The translations under genes were made by a program, and so were the position numbers. The notes beneath the pieces were generated by a model that had not been told where the DNA came from, made no database searches, and saw only the letters and a program-made list of their open reading frames with translations. From positions 62,001-126,000 of the forward strand of contig JABLXA010000004.1 in the NCBI GenBank assembly GCA_013178415.1: a stretch of 64,000 bases of DNA. Direction: 5' to 3'. This document shows positions 25,452 to 34,748 of the stretch, piece after piece (position 1 is the stretch's first letter; each line of letters begins with the position of its first letter). Source of the DNA: Bacillota bacterium. Lineage in GTDB: Bacteria; Bacillota; SHA-98; Ch115.

Positions 25452-25991
25452 ATGGTTCGACCAGAATTGCGAAGCCTTATTCGTGGCGGGCTTTTTATCG
25501 CCCTTGGTATCGTTCTTCCAATAGCCTTTCATTCCATCGGCGCTGGTCCGGTTTTCTTGCCGATGCATGTGCCGGTACTGTTGGCAGGATTCATTGCGGG
25601 GCCCGCGACCGGAACCTTGGTAGGAATATTGACGCCTATTCTGAGCGCGTTCCTCACGGGAATGCCACCTCTTATGCCGCCGAAAGCCCAGATGATGATG
25701 GTGGAACTCGGCATCTATGGAATGCTTACAGGACTCCTCTATAGGACTGTGAAATGGAATCTGATACCATCCCTCGTAGTCGCCATGTTAGGCGGGCGTA
25801 TCGCATATGGAATCCTAGGAGCATACTTGCTGCCGCTTTTCGGGTTCAAGGCTGTGCCGGTTTTCTATCCAATTACCGGGGGTATAGTGTCCAGCTTGCC
25901 GGGAATCGTGATACAACTGATCTTTGTGCCATCGATCGTCTGGCTCCTGGAAAGGCATGCGAAAAAGGAGAGTTCGGTGAGCCGGAGCTAG
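25452..25991 (+). CDS. ECF transporter S component (substrate-binding membrane subunit)
   Basis: A 179-residue integral membrane protein with about six hydrophobic segments, starting RGGLFIALGIVLPIAFH. It shows the ECF S-component features: short length, PMHVPVLLAGFIAGPATGTLVG with an Ala/Gly-rich first half, and a late basic tail. S components capture a vitamin or metal and work with a shared EcfT/EcfA module, which is not encoded here. The substrate cannot be read from the sequence. A GGGGG tract lies 12 bases before the ATG. Confidence 0.8.
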   Translation: MVRPELRSLIRGGLFIALGIVLPIAFHSIGAGPVFLPMHVPVLLAGFIAGPATGTLVGILTPILSAFLTGMPPLMPPKAQMMMVELGIYGMLTGLLYRTVKWNLIPSLVVAMLGGRIAYGILGAYLLPLFGFKAVPVFYPITGGIVSSLPGIVIQLIFVPSIVWLLERHAKKESSVSRS

Positions 25992-25999
25992 GGGCAGCG

Positions 26000-26120
26000 G
26001 ACGCAGCATGACAGGGGTATGGATACTCCTCCCGGCGGACGCAGTATAGCCGGGGATGGTGATGCCGTCCCGTCGGACGCGACCTTGCTGCAGGTCGCTC
26101 TGTGATCCGAGGCCCTCGGG
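26000..26120 (+). repeat. Dispersed repeat sharing GGATACTCCTCCC with 40.34 kb
   Basis: The segment GCAGCAT...ATGGATACTCCTCCC..CGGACGCAG, followed by CTTGCTGC and a CCTCGGGCTAT element, recurs at 40335-40430 in the same orientation. It is non-coding in both places. Here it is partly duplicated, with GGACGCAG occurring twice. Confidence 0.6.
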
Positions 26121-26504
26121 CTATATGGCCTCGGATCAAAGCCGCTGGGACGATACCGCCTATATCCGAGTCGCCACCGTTCAGACCAATGCCGATGGGA
26201 TGAGCACCACAACCCCGAGTCTACCGGCTATAGATCAACGTTGCCGGGATGATGCCGCTGGAAGTACATGTAAAGAGACTGTCTACGAGATAGACAATCT
26301 ACTGCGTTTGCTGTCTATAAAACAGGCAGGCTGCCAATGACGCACTCTGAAGCGAGAGCGCCGGTCGGGCCGGCATTAGGGATTACACTGGCGAAGATAT
26401 CGTCACTTTAGACCTAGCATATTCCATAAAATCTCTCATTCCGGATACTTGCCTCCAGAATACTCCATTTGAGACGGGGGTGTTGAATTTGAGGGAAAAA
26501 GGAA

Positions 26505-26621
26505 GGCTGTGGATATGAAGCATCTGTGGACTTATGGATAACCCCTTCGGGGTTACTCAAAGGGTCCACAGATGCTTGGACAACGCTTCGCGTTGACTAC
26601 ATATCCACAATATCCACAGCC
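26505..26621. other. Multi-branched palindromic element, possible ncRNA or cruciform
   Basis: An outer 12-bp stem pairs GGCTGTGGATAT (26505-26516) with ATATCCACAGCC (26610-26621). Alternatively 26508-26517 pairs with 26600-26609. Inside, AAGCATCTGTGGAC (26518-26531) pairs perfectly with GTCCACAGATGCTT (26564-26577) around a hairpin AACCCC-TTC-GGGGTT (26540-26554). A second arm is AACGC-TTC-GCGTT (26582-26594). All stems are exact. ATATCCACA occurs twice on the plus strand (26601-26609 and 26610-26618) and once on the minus strand, each one base from a DnaA box. No neighbour gene explains it. Confidence 0.7.
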
Positions 26622-26700
26622 CCGACGACGCCGATCTGATTTATTGAAAAACAGAGAAAAGGCGAGATCGAGAGAGTTAGTCTTAAAACATTAAGATGAG

Positions 26701-27316
26701 TGGCATAATTTTCGGCACCTGAGGGTAGAGGCCGCCGAAATTCCAGCCACCTCTGCATCCAAGTCGGCTAAAATCTCGCCACCTCCAGCTAAGATATACC
26801 ATAAAGTTCCTTCTTATGGATAATCATAACTTATAATCTTCCAATTCGAGGGCAGGGTGGCTAGAAATTCGCCACTCAGGTCCAGGGGCTGGCGAAATCT
26901 TGGCCACCCTTGAGCAAAACCTGCCTAAATCCTAGCCAGCTCAAGACGAACTTGATCCAGACTTTGCCAAAATCATCCCGACCTGACGAGAATATCACCA
27001 TCCCGATAAGGAAGCTGACAGATTTTTAGCCACTTCTGCGGGGGACCTGCCTGCAGTCTCGTCACCTTCGGTCTAGGCTGACGGATTTTTAGTCACTCCC
27101 GCGCGCAACCTGCCTAAAAGCTTGCCACCCCCGGTTTAAGCTGACGAATTCTCAGTCACTCCCGCGCGCAACCTGCCTAAAAGCTTGCCACCCCCGGTTT
27201 AAGCTGACGAATCTTCAGCTAACTGCGCGCGGGACCTGGCTAGAGACTCATCATCGGCGATTTGATGTGACCGGAAAATCGCCACATGTTTCGAGGAACT
27301 GGCCGAAATATCGCCG
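26701..27316. repeat. Array B: 20 helically phased TGRC-N9-GYCA dyads, inverted copy of array A
   Basis: Left halves lie at 26701, 26733, 26765, 26797, 26827, 26858, 26890, 26922, 26953, 26984, 27016, 27048, 27079, 27111, 27142, 27174, 27205, 27237, 27268 and 27300, an average of 31.5 bp. The reverse complement aligns with array A in register, including the AT-rich unit pair (26797 and 26827, with the same 30-bp step) and the conserved AATTGGAAGATTATA block. Two nearly identical 63-bp blocks (from 27111 and 27174) show recent duplication of a unit pair. No reading frame spans it. Confidence 0.85.
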
Positions 27317-27354
27317 GCTGACCCAGGTCCCGTTCTCTACCCTGAAAATCGATG

Positions 27355-27800
27355 GTGGCCATTTTCATCCGTCCGATGGTGCCGCCGCAGCGGCATGGGG
27401 GTCTACTTTGAAAATAGCTGAGCGCCATTTTCATTTTTCGTTGGTGCCGCCGTGGCGGCATGGGGGTCTACCCTTAAAATGAGCTACCCTTAAACCCACT
27501 TTCCGCATGTATAGTTTACCAAATGGCGTCGTAGCGCGGTTTATGGCCGATCAGAAAATTGTGAAAGGGTTAAGTCGAAATTTTATGCAAACTTTCGAAC
27601 CTAGGTAGCATCGGTAATTGTAGACTGGAATATTCTACATGCAAAATATGGGCTTAAAATGAGCTGCCGCTGTTTTTACGCTCCTGATGGTGCCGCCATG
27701 GCAGCATGAGGGTCTGCCACTGAAAATAGCGGGGGCCGCTTCGGGGGATTTTCATCCTTCTGCTGGTGGTGCCGAGGTAGCATGGGGGTCTACCGAGAAA
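27355..27800. repeat. Cluster of four palindromic dispersed repeats
   Basis: Copies lie around 27355-27415, 27420-27480, 27660-27725 and 27735-27800. Each has TTTTCATCC or similar, then GGTGCCGCC(n)GCGGCATG and GGGGGTCTACC. They are in the opposite orientation to the copies at 11.9 and 29.7 kb. The stretch between 27480 and 27660 shows nothing recognisable. Confidence 0.7.
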
Positions 27801-27936
27801 CTGTGCATGATAATATGGCAGATCCCCATGCCGCTGAGCGGCGCCATTATGCGCCCGGCGAATCGGATACTGCGGATGGATGATGTTCTAAGTCTTGTCA
27901 AGGGGTGATCCTATGGATGATCTTATTATGGTGATC

Positions 27937-29544
27937 TTATTGCTTGTCGAGACGTATCACTCGATCAGATAGTTCGCATTTGAACCGCTGAGGTAGCGTT
28001 TTTATGTAGTCTACTAGGGCATCCAGGTCAATCGGCCCGGTCTCTTGATCTTTCGCCTCTTTGAAGACTATGAAGTTATCTCCTCCTGCTGCGAGGAACG
28101 AGTTGGCCACGACTGTATATGTTGCGGCTTTATCAATGGGTTCATCGTTCTCCAGCCATATCTCGACAACTTTGTCGCCGAAAGGACGGCGGTCGTCCCA
28201 GCTGTACTTGAGGCCTGAGATCTGGAGGAAGCGAGTCCGTATTTGATCTCCCTGCTTCTGCCATTGCTGGTTGAGCAGGGTATAGATCTGCTCTCCGGTC
28301 ATCTTCATGGTCACCAGGTTATTTCCGAAAGGCTGAATCTCATAAAGTCTCCCCCAGGTGACAGGGCCTTGCTGGATGTCTGCCCGGATGCCGCCCGGGT
28401 TCATGAATGCCATTTGGGTCCCGGCCTTCCAGCGTTGCGCGTCTGCTATCAGATTGCCCAGGGCGGATTCCCCGGCAGGGGTCTGCTCCCGCGTTATATC
28501 TCCGGCAGCCGTGCCAATGACGGCCTCGATGCGCGGCTTTATATCAGCCGCATACTTTGCTATTAGTTGTTCAAATCGCGGTTCTGGCTTCTTTTCGTCT
28601 GCCCATACTGTGACGATTTCGCCAGTTGCCCGTGTCACATCGCCTGTCCGCCGGTTGATGATTAGATCCACATCAGCGAAAGCTGTGCCCTTGCTGTAGG
28701 CTTGGACTACAAGCTTTCCGTCCACCTCGCCATTCAGATAAGTATGTGTATGTCCACTTATTATCACATCTACGGCATCATCGATATTCTCCGCGATCAT
28801 CCTGATCGGCCCCGTTATTTCGCCTGTTTTGCTATCCTGGATCCCGCCCTCATGGGCCAAGACCACTATGGCCTCGACTCCTTTGGCACGGAGTTCGGGA
28901 ACATACTTATTTATGCTCTCGACAGGATCGAGGAATTCCACACCAGCAACACCTGTCGGCATGACGATGGTTGGGGTCTCCGTTGTCACGACTCCAATGA
29001 AACCTATAGGAATGCCACCTACAGTCTTTATTACATATGGCGGCAAAATCGGATCGCCAGTATCCTTGCTCACCACGTTAGCAAGCACTAAGGGGAAAGA
29101 TGTCCCGGGCCAGTAACCTGTTGCCTGGTGGCGACCCCCATATTGCAATCTCAAGAGTTCTGACACACCCTCATCGAACTCGTGGTTGCCAGGGACACCC
29201 ACATCAAACCCCAGGAGTTGCAAGACTTCCAGAGTAGGCTCGTCCTGAAACAGGGCAGAGATCGGTGGGCTTCCTCCGACCATATCCCCAGCATGAACCA
29301 TAAGAGTAAGAGGATTTGACGCCTCTCGCTCCAGCAGATACGAGGCAAGATAAGCTACCCCGCCAGCCGGCCGGTTTGACACATTGGAGGTTTGAGTTAG
29401 ACTGCCATGAAAATCGTTGATGCTCAAGATCTGGACTTCAAGGGTCCCATCATCAGCAAGGGACGGCCCGGTAATAGAGAAGCTGGCACATATCAATACC
29501 AATAACACCGCAGCCAGAAAACCACCAGTTTTTCTCCTTAACAC
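27937..29544 (-). CDS. Secreted 5'-nucleotidase / metallophosphoesterase (UshA-like)
   Basis: A 535-residue exported enzyme. After a signal peptide (FLAAVLLVLICASFSITG) comes a calcineurin-like domain with ILSINDFHGSL, HAGDMVGGS, GVPGNHEFDEG and VIISGHTHTYLNG, which supply the two-metal site. The C-terminal 5'-nucleotidase substrate domain (about 340-535) has LGNLIADAQRW, FMNPGGIRADI and the late ANSFLAAGGDNF motif. The family removes phosphate from extracellular nucleotides or UDP-sugars. The GTG start at 29544 follows AAGGAG by 12 bases. It would work outside the membrane in phosphate or nucleoside scavenging. Confidence 0.92.
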   Translation of the reverse strand: MLRRKTGGFLAAVLLVLICASFSITGPSLADDGTLEVQILSINDFHGSLTQTSNVSNRPAGGVAYLASYLLEREASNPLTLMVHAGDMVGGSPPISALFQDEPTLEVLQLLGFDVGVPGNHEFDEGVSELLRLQYGGRHQATGYWPGTSFPLVLANVVSKDTGDPILPPYVIKTVGGIPIGFIGVVTTETPTIVMPTGVAGVEFLDPVESINKYVPELRAKGVEAIVVLAHEGGIQDSKTGEITGPIRMIAENIDDAVDVIISGHTHTYLNGEVDGKLVVQAYSKGTAFADVDLIINRRTGDVTRATGEIVTVWADEKKPEPRFEQLIAKYAADIKPRIEAVIGTAAGDITREQTPAGESALGNLIADAQRWKAGTQMAFMNPGGIRADIQQGPVTWGRLYEIQPFGNNLVTMKMTGEQIYTLLNQQWQKQGDQIRTRFLQISGLKYSWDDRRPFGDKVVEIWLENDEPIDKAATYTVVANSFLAAGGDNFIVFKEAKDQETGPIDLDALVDYIKTLPQRFKCELSDRVIRLDKQ

Positions 29545-29734
29545 CTGGATATCAACTCCTTCTGCATGTCTATATGGGATCCGACTCTATTTTTATACTC
29601 GGATCCCATTTTCCCTCCTTTTCATTTTAAGATTTCATCTTTAAGGAATTCTTGCGGATAGATCAACTGGTGGTAAAAAGCCTGCTATAGATTTCCATGA
29701 TTGCGTCGAGATCACCGGACCTCTTGGCTGTTCT

Positions 29735-29825
29735 CAAAGTAGACCCCCATGCCGCTCCGGCGGCACCATCAGGGGGATGAAAATCTCCCGAGGAGGGCGC
29801 CGCTATTTTCGGGGCAGCTAGCTAT
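29735..29825. repeat. Palindromic dispersed repeat copy
   Basis: GTAGACCCCCATGCCGCTCC then GGCGGCACCATC and GGATGAAAATCTCCCG, matching the copy at 11.98-12.06 kb. It ends at the stop of the lipoprotein gene. Confidence 0.7.
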
Positions 29826-30877
29826 ACCCCTGTTGACTGCCCTTGATAGATTACTGTAACCTCATTGCTTCTAGTGCTCTCGTTGCCAGCTGCGTCAACC
29901 GCTGTTACCACATACGAATATGTGCAGCCCTCCTCGACCCGGGCATCCTGGAATGCTGTATCTGTTCCTATCGTCGCGATGACCTTATAGCCGCCAAATG
30001 GCAGATCGCGCCTGTAGACTTTGTAATTGGCAAGATCATTTTCAGGGGTAGGTGGAGCTTGCCAGGACAATTCCATAGCGTCCGGTCCCGCGGTCACCAT
30101 AAGCCCGGAAGGAGGGGCTGGCGCCTCATTATATTCGGTTCCCACTGTAATGCCGCCGGATGAGAAGTCCCAGTTGACTGTTGTTGTTTTACCCGGGTTT
30201 ATATCAATACTTGTCCAAAGGCTTTCATAGATCATGACTCCCTCTGCGTCGTAAAGCTTGATCATCATATCATAAGTTTTGGGTAATATGCCAGGTATTG
30301 TGGCGTGAATCGTATCCGTTCCCGGTTCACGTTCGATATCCACCTGACTGCGGAGGTTGGTGGAATCCTTATACAGGCGCAATTTATGAACATTTTGCTG
30401 GTTTGGTATAGCTCTGAGGTCTGCATGAAGCTCCAGGGTTCCGGTAGCAGGCTTGAGGACTATGTTGGAGCGAGCTTCCTGGCCCTTCAGCACTGCGACG
30501 CGCGAAGTTCCTTGATACATTATGTTGCCCGCCTCATCTTTCATGGACACAGTGACAGTCCACGGACCTACGAGCACCCCGGTGAAGATCACCTCAGCCG
30601 CGCCATTCTGCAGGGCAGCATTTTGGGAGAGGACTATGGTGCCATTGGTGAGAGTGACCTCTACTTGAGACAGGTTCAACTGGCGGTTTGGATGTAGCAT
30701 ATCGCCATGCTTCGAACCAGGTGACCTTGTGGTCTGAGACTCCGGTGTTGAGATAACAACCCTCACTGACCCGGTGCCCTGCTGTACTCTAGGCGTCACC
30801 CCTCCCATGGAGCATCCAGCCATGAAACCGAGCAAAAGGCAAAGAAGACCAATACTGATGAGAAATTGACGAGGCAT
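29822..30877 (-). CDS. Lipoprotein with C-terminal fibronectin type III domain
   Basis: A 351-residue lipoprotein. The signal sequence ends in LGFMAGCS, a lipobox with the modified Cys. A Thr/Ser-rich linker leads into two or three beta-sandwich regions (LSQVEVTLTNGTIVLSQ, IMYQGTSRVAVLKGQEARSN), which resemble carboxypeptidase-regulatory-like or transthyretin-like folds. The last 100 residues are a fibronectin type III domain (APAPPSGLMVTAGPDAMELS, YKVYRRD, YSYVVTAVDAAGNES). It is a surface protein of unknown ligand. The ATG at 30877 follows GGAGGTGG by six bases. Confidence 0.8.
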   Translation of the reverse strand: MPRQFLISIGLLCLLLGFMAGCSMGGVTPRVQQGTGSVRVVISTPESQTTRSPGSKHGDMLHPNRQLNLSQVEVTLTNGTIVLSQNAALQNGAAEVIFTGVLVGPWTVTVSMKDEAGNIMYQGTSRVAVLKGQEARSNIVLKPATGTLELHADLRAIPNQQNVHKLRLYKDSTNLRSQVDIEREPGTDTIHATIPGILPKTYDMMIKLYDAEGVMIYESLWTSIDINPGKTTTVNWDFSSGGITVGTEYNEAPAPPSGLMVTAGPDAMELSWQAPPTPENDLANYKVYRRDLPFGGYKVIATIGTDTAFQDARVEEGCTYSYVVTAVDAAGNESTRSNEVTVIYQGQSTGV

Positions 30878-31096
30878 GATTTCCACCTCCACACACCCTA
30901 TTTTGGTTCGTCATGGAATCATGGATAATTCTACCTGCCTTTTAATCAAATTTCAACCATATATTACAAAATAATACTTAAATTCATTCTTTTGGGTGAT
31001 AGTAGGATAGGGATAAATCTCTTATCCTAAAGGGGAACAGGTTTTTTCACGAAGAGAAGCGAGCTTTCATGAGAGGGTGAATTCTCTATCCTTGCC

Positions 31097-31125
31097 TTGG
31101 CAGTTCTTCCTTATAGTGTTATAAT
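31097..31125 (+). promoter_or_regulatory. Sigma-A promoter of the helicase gene
   Basis: TTGGCA (31097-31102) and TATAAT (31120-31125) with a 17-bp spacer, 56 bp before the start codon. Confidence 0.75.
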
Positions 31126-31181
31126 CAGCACATATGGGGATGCAAAACATACCATCAGGCACCGGGGAAGGAAGTAGTTAG

Positions 31182-33536
31182 TTGATTGAAGCATCAGAGA
31201 TCTATCAATACAAAGGGATTATTCTAGACAGATTCCAGCGCGAAGCAATCGACAGCATTCTCAAAGGCAGATCGGTCCTGGTCTCGGCGCCAACGGGCGC
31301 AGGGAAGACTCTGATAGCGGATTTTCTGATAGACGAGGTCCTCGCGAGAATGGGTAAGGCAATATATACTGCTCCCATCAAGGCGCTCAGCAACCAGAAA
31401 TATAAAGATTTCAAGGCTGTGCATGGGGCTGAGAATGTAGGCATAGTGACCGGGGATGTTGTGATTAACGATACTGCTCCTATCCTGGTAATGACGACGG
31501 AGATATTGAGGAATATCCTGCATACCGACATCAACCGTCTTGAAGGGGTATCCCATGTGGTTTTCGATGAAATCCACTACCTGGGTGATAAAGAACGGGG
31601 GAGTGTATGGGAAGAAGCCATAATCTTCCTTCCGGGGACCATTAAAATATTAGGGCTTTCTGCAACTATACCAAATGCGCGCGAACTCGCTGATTGGATG
31701 AGCGAAGCGCGAGGAGAGAAGGTTGATGTGGTCTGGCATCTGGAGCGGCCCGTTCCTCTTGTTCATTCCTTGTTTGAAAAGAATCTGGGCCCGTGCACGC
31801 TTCATGATGTTGTAAAGTATTACAATAAGCAAAGGCGGAAGGCCATGCACCGTGGGTTGAGGCGATTTGGAGGGAATAGGCGAAGGTCGAATCAGGATTT
31901 TGACCTTGGTTCTGATGATCCTTTCAGAGACTGCGATTACGATGATGATCATGGTGCTGATGGCCATGACATTTTTCCCGCGACTACCCATATCGACCTC
32001 ATTGACTATCTCAATCCAGATTTCCTTCCATGTCTATATTTCCTTTTCAGCCGGCAGCAATGTGAGGTTAGGGCAGCGGAATTGGCCAGGCACCATTCTT
32101 TCCTGTCTGGTCCCGAAATAGAGGAAGTCGGCAGATTCTTCGATGAAAGGATCGAGGGATTCTCGGTGTCAGACCTCCCGACGACACAGGCGCTGCGTCG
32201 GGTATTGACACGGGGGATAGGATTCCACCATGCGGGCCTGCTACCGGTTCTGAAAGGGATTGTAGAGGATCTGTTCGCGCAAAGGAAGATTTATGTGCTT
32301 TATTGCACAGAAACCTTTGCTTTGGGGGTAAACCTTCCCGTCAAGACTGTATGCTTTGATTCTCCAGAGAAATTCGACGGTATCGGATACCGGCCGATGA
32401 CTCACCAGGAATATTTCCAGATGGCGGGACGGGCGGGGCGCCGCGGCATTGATTCTCAGGGATATGTTTTCACTCTAGTGGATCTTAACTTTTTCCGCAA
32501 AGAGCAATACCCAATCTACGAGGAGAAGAGGGTGGAGGATCTCGAAAGCCAGTTCAAGCTATCCTACAATACTTGCCTGAATCTGATAACGAAATATGAT
32601 GAAAATGAAATCAGAGTCCTCCTTGATAAGAGCTTTGCAGCCTATCAAAGGCGCAGGAAAATCACTAATATCGCAGAAGAAATAGAGAGGCTCAAGGAAA
32701 AGAGGGATGACCTGGCCTCGGAGCTGGGGCTCGACGAAAACAGGAGACTCCCCAGATCTGACGCAAGGAGATTGCGTCGCCTGAACAACAGGATTGATTT
32801 CCTGTCACGGGAGCTTGCGGGAAGTTATTCTGCAGCTTTCTTGATGGATGAATTCGAAAGAAAGGTACAGGTTTTGAGATATCTTGATTATATAGTCGGA
32901 GGGGGCATAGCGTCCATACGATCCAAGCGACATCGCAAGGGCGAACCCGCGAGCCCCGAGCTCACCCTCAAGGGGCTGATGGCCTCGCGTATAAACGTGC
33001 AGGAGCTTCTGGTGACGGAGCTCTTGTGGGGAGGTTTTTTTCATAGGCTGGACGAGGATCAGATAAATGCCCTTGCAGTCGCCATAGACTATGAACCCCG
33101 CAGAGAGAGTTTTGGAATAAAACGCGCGCCATTTGATATGGATGCAATCCAGGACATCGTTAACAGAATACGCAGGACCGAGATGGAGATTCTCGGTCAC
33201 TCAACCGTGATCTTTGACCCGAGCCTTTCTACCCTGGCATACCTGTGGAGCAAAGGGATAGAATTCATTGATCTCATGGCTGTGGCGAAAGCGGGGCCGA
33301 TCCCATCGGCTCTTGCCTCTCGCCTGGAGAAATCCCTCAATTTGAACCGCAACAGCTTGAGACGGGTCTATATCAATGATATGTCTGCCGAGGGAGACAT
33401 TGTTCTGGCTCTCAGGAGGGCCATCGATCTCCTGCGGCAGGTAAAACTTGCTTGCCCAGAGGATGAGGAGCTGATACAAAAGATCAACAGATGCATGGAC
33501 AAGATGGATCGTGATGTGGTGAGGGTTGACCTTTGA
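31182..33536 (+). CDS. Ski2/Mtr4-like superfamily II helicase
   Basis: A 784-residue DExH RNA helicase of the Ski2/Dob1/HelY type. Motifs are clear: FQREAIDSI (Q-like), SAPTGAGKT (I), TAPIKALSNQKY (Ia), VVFDEIHYLGD (II, DEIH), LGLSATIPN (III), RGIGFHHAGLLP (IV/V region), FALGVNLPVKT, and FQMAGRAGRRGID (VI). The C-terminal third carries a helical DSHCT-like domain. An acidic low-complexity insertion (about 226-263) lies between the RecA domains. It probably unwinds structured RNA. The TTG start at 31182 is preceded by GGGAAGGAAG. It stands alone, followed by the carbohydrate cluster. Confidence 0.92.
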   Translation: MIEASEIYQYKGIILDRFQREAIDSILKGRSVLVSAPTGAGKTLIADFLIDEVLARMGKAIYTAPIKALSNQKYKDFKAVHGAENVGIVTGDVVINDTAPILVMTTEILRNILHTDINRLEGVSHVVFDEIHYLGDKERGSVWEEAIIFLPGTIKILGLSATIPNARELADWMSEARGEKVDVVWHLERPVPLVHSLFEKNLGPCTLHDVVKYYNKQRRKAMHRGLRRFGGNRRRSNQDFDLGSDDPFRDCDYDDDHGADGHDIFPATTHIDLIDYLNPDFLPCLYFLFSRQQCEVRAAELARHHSFLSGPEIEEVGRFFDERIEGFSVSDLPTTQALRRVLTRGIGFHHAGLLPVLKGIVEDLFAQRKIYVLYCTETFALGVNLPVKTVCFDSPEKFDGIGYRPMTHQEYFQMAGRAGRRGIDSQGYVFTLVDLNFFRKEQYPIYEEKRVEDLESQFKLSYNTCLNLITKYDENEIRVLLDKSFAAYQRRRKITNIAEEIERLKEKRDDLASELGLDENRRLPRSDARRLRRLNNRIDFLSRELAGSYSAAFLMDEFERKVQVLRYLDYIVGGGIASIRSKRHRKGEPASPELTLKGLMASRINVQELLVTELLWGGFFHRLDEDQINALAVAIDYEPRRESFGIKRAPFDMDAIQDIVNRIRRTEMEILGHSTVIFDPSLSTLAYLWSKGIEFIDLMAVAKAGPIPSALASRLEKSLNLNRNSLRRVYINDMSAEGDIVLALRRAIDLLRQVKLACPEDEELIQKINRCMDKMDRDVVRVDL

Positions 33537-33607
33537 TAAGGTGAAAACGGGACGGAGGGAGGGAGGCGCCGTTTGTTCGCGAGAGGTTTACGGGTACGGC
33601 GTATGCA

Positions 33608-34639
33608 ATGAAAGGACTCATGAAATTAGATATGGCTCCGGGAAATATGGAGATCAGGGAGGTTTCTGTCCCATCACCCGGGCCGGGTGAAGTGCTCATT
33701 GAAGTGAAGGCTGCTGGTATCTGCGGCTCTGATATTCACATCTATCACAGCGATATCAAGATCCCTTTGAGACCGCCGGTTATCACTGGGCATGAGTTTT
33801 CCGGGGTAATTGCCGCAGTCGGCGAAGGTGTCTCGGGCTGGGAGATCGGCGAAAGAGTGACGTCAGAGACGGCTGTTATCTATTGCGGCAAATGCCTTTA
33901 TTGCCGCACCGGATTCTACAATCTTTGTCCGGAACGCAGGACGCTGGGCTATTGGGTGAACGGCGCATTTGCTCCGTACACTGTGGTCCCGGCTTCCAGG
34001 CTGCACAGGCTCCCGGAGAATATCTCATTTGAAGAAGGCGCCATGACTGAACCCCTCGCCTGCGTGGTCCACGCGGTGAATGAACTCACCAGCATCAAGG
34101 CCGGCGATGTTGTGGCCGTGGTTGGCCCCGGGCCTATAGGACTCTTGGCGTTGCAGCTTTCCCGCCTTGAAGGAGCTGATGTGATAGTCTTTGGCACCTC
34201 CACAGATGAGGCAAGGTTGAAGATGGCAAAGGAATTGGGCGCGCTGGAGACTGCAAGCATCCAGGATGTGGATGCTATTGGCTTCATGGGAAAGATCACA
34301 GGCGGGTTGGGAGCAGATGTAGTTCTCGAGTGTTCTGGATCAGCTGGCGGCACCGCTCTTGGGCTTGATCTTGTGAGGCGGATGGGTCAATTCACCCAGA
34401 TCGGCCTCCATGGCAAGAGGATAGAGGTAGATTTTGAGAGAATATGCTACAAAGAACTCAAAGTTACAGGAAGCCTTGGCTCGATTTGGAGTTCATGGGA
34501 GAAAGCGCTCAAGTTCATGGAAGATGGCGGTGTGCAGCTGAAACCCCTTATCGGGGACATTCTCTCTCTTACAGATTGGCAGGAAGGATTTAAACGGTTC
34601 GAAGAGAAAAGAGGATTGAAAATCATCTTTAGACCCTAG
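33608..34639 (+). CDS. Zinc-dependent sugar or polyol dehydrogenase (MDR family)
   Basis: A 343-residue medium-chain dehydrogenase. The catalytic zinc site is shown by AAGICGSDIHIYH (Cys) and ITGHEFSGV (His-Glu). The structural zinc site YCGKCLYCRTGFYNLCPER keeps four cysteines. The Rossmann loop reads VVGPGPIGLLALQL. Closest by pattern are threonine, sorbitol or L-iditol dehydrogenases. It is the first gene of a run with a LarA-like protein, split transketolase and a mutarotase-like protein, so a sugar or sugar-acid substrate is likely. The start is tentative because no good ribosome site is visible. Confidence 0.88.
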   Translation: MKGLMKLDMAPGNMEIREVSVPSPGPGEVLIEVKAAGICGSDIHIYHSDIKIPLRPPVITGHEFSGVIAAVGEGVSGWEIGERVTSETAVIYCGKCLYCRTGFYNLCPERRTLGYWVNGAFAPYTVVPASRLHRLPENISFEEGAMTEPLACVVHAVNELTSIKAGDVVAVVGPGPIGLLALQLSRLEGADVIVFGTSTDEARLKMAKELGALETASIQDVDAIGFMGKITGGLGADVVLECSGSAGGTALGLDLVRRMGQFTQIGLHGKRIEVDFERICYKELKVTGSLGSIWSSWEKALKFMEDGGVQLKPLIGDILSLTDWQEGFKRFEEKRGLKIIFRP

Positions 34640-34748
34640 ACATAAGGTCGATGGCGTATGGTCAGGCAAGGAACCGGAAATCCTCGCCATGCCACAGTAT
34701 ACTATGCCATTTTCTGTTCTTTTTGTGTTTTATGCTATCGGGGGGATG

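Noticed and set aside
26505-26621. Chromosomal replication origin
   Set aside because: The near DnaA boxes are all within one palindrome, there is no AT-rich unwinding region or dnaA/dnaN gene nearby, and polA is far away.
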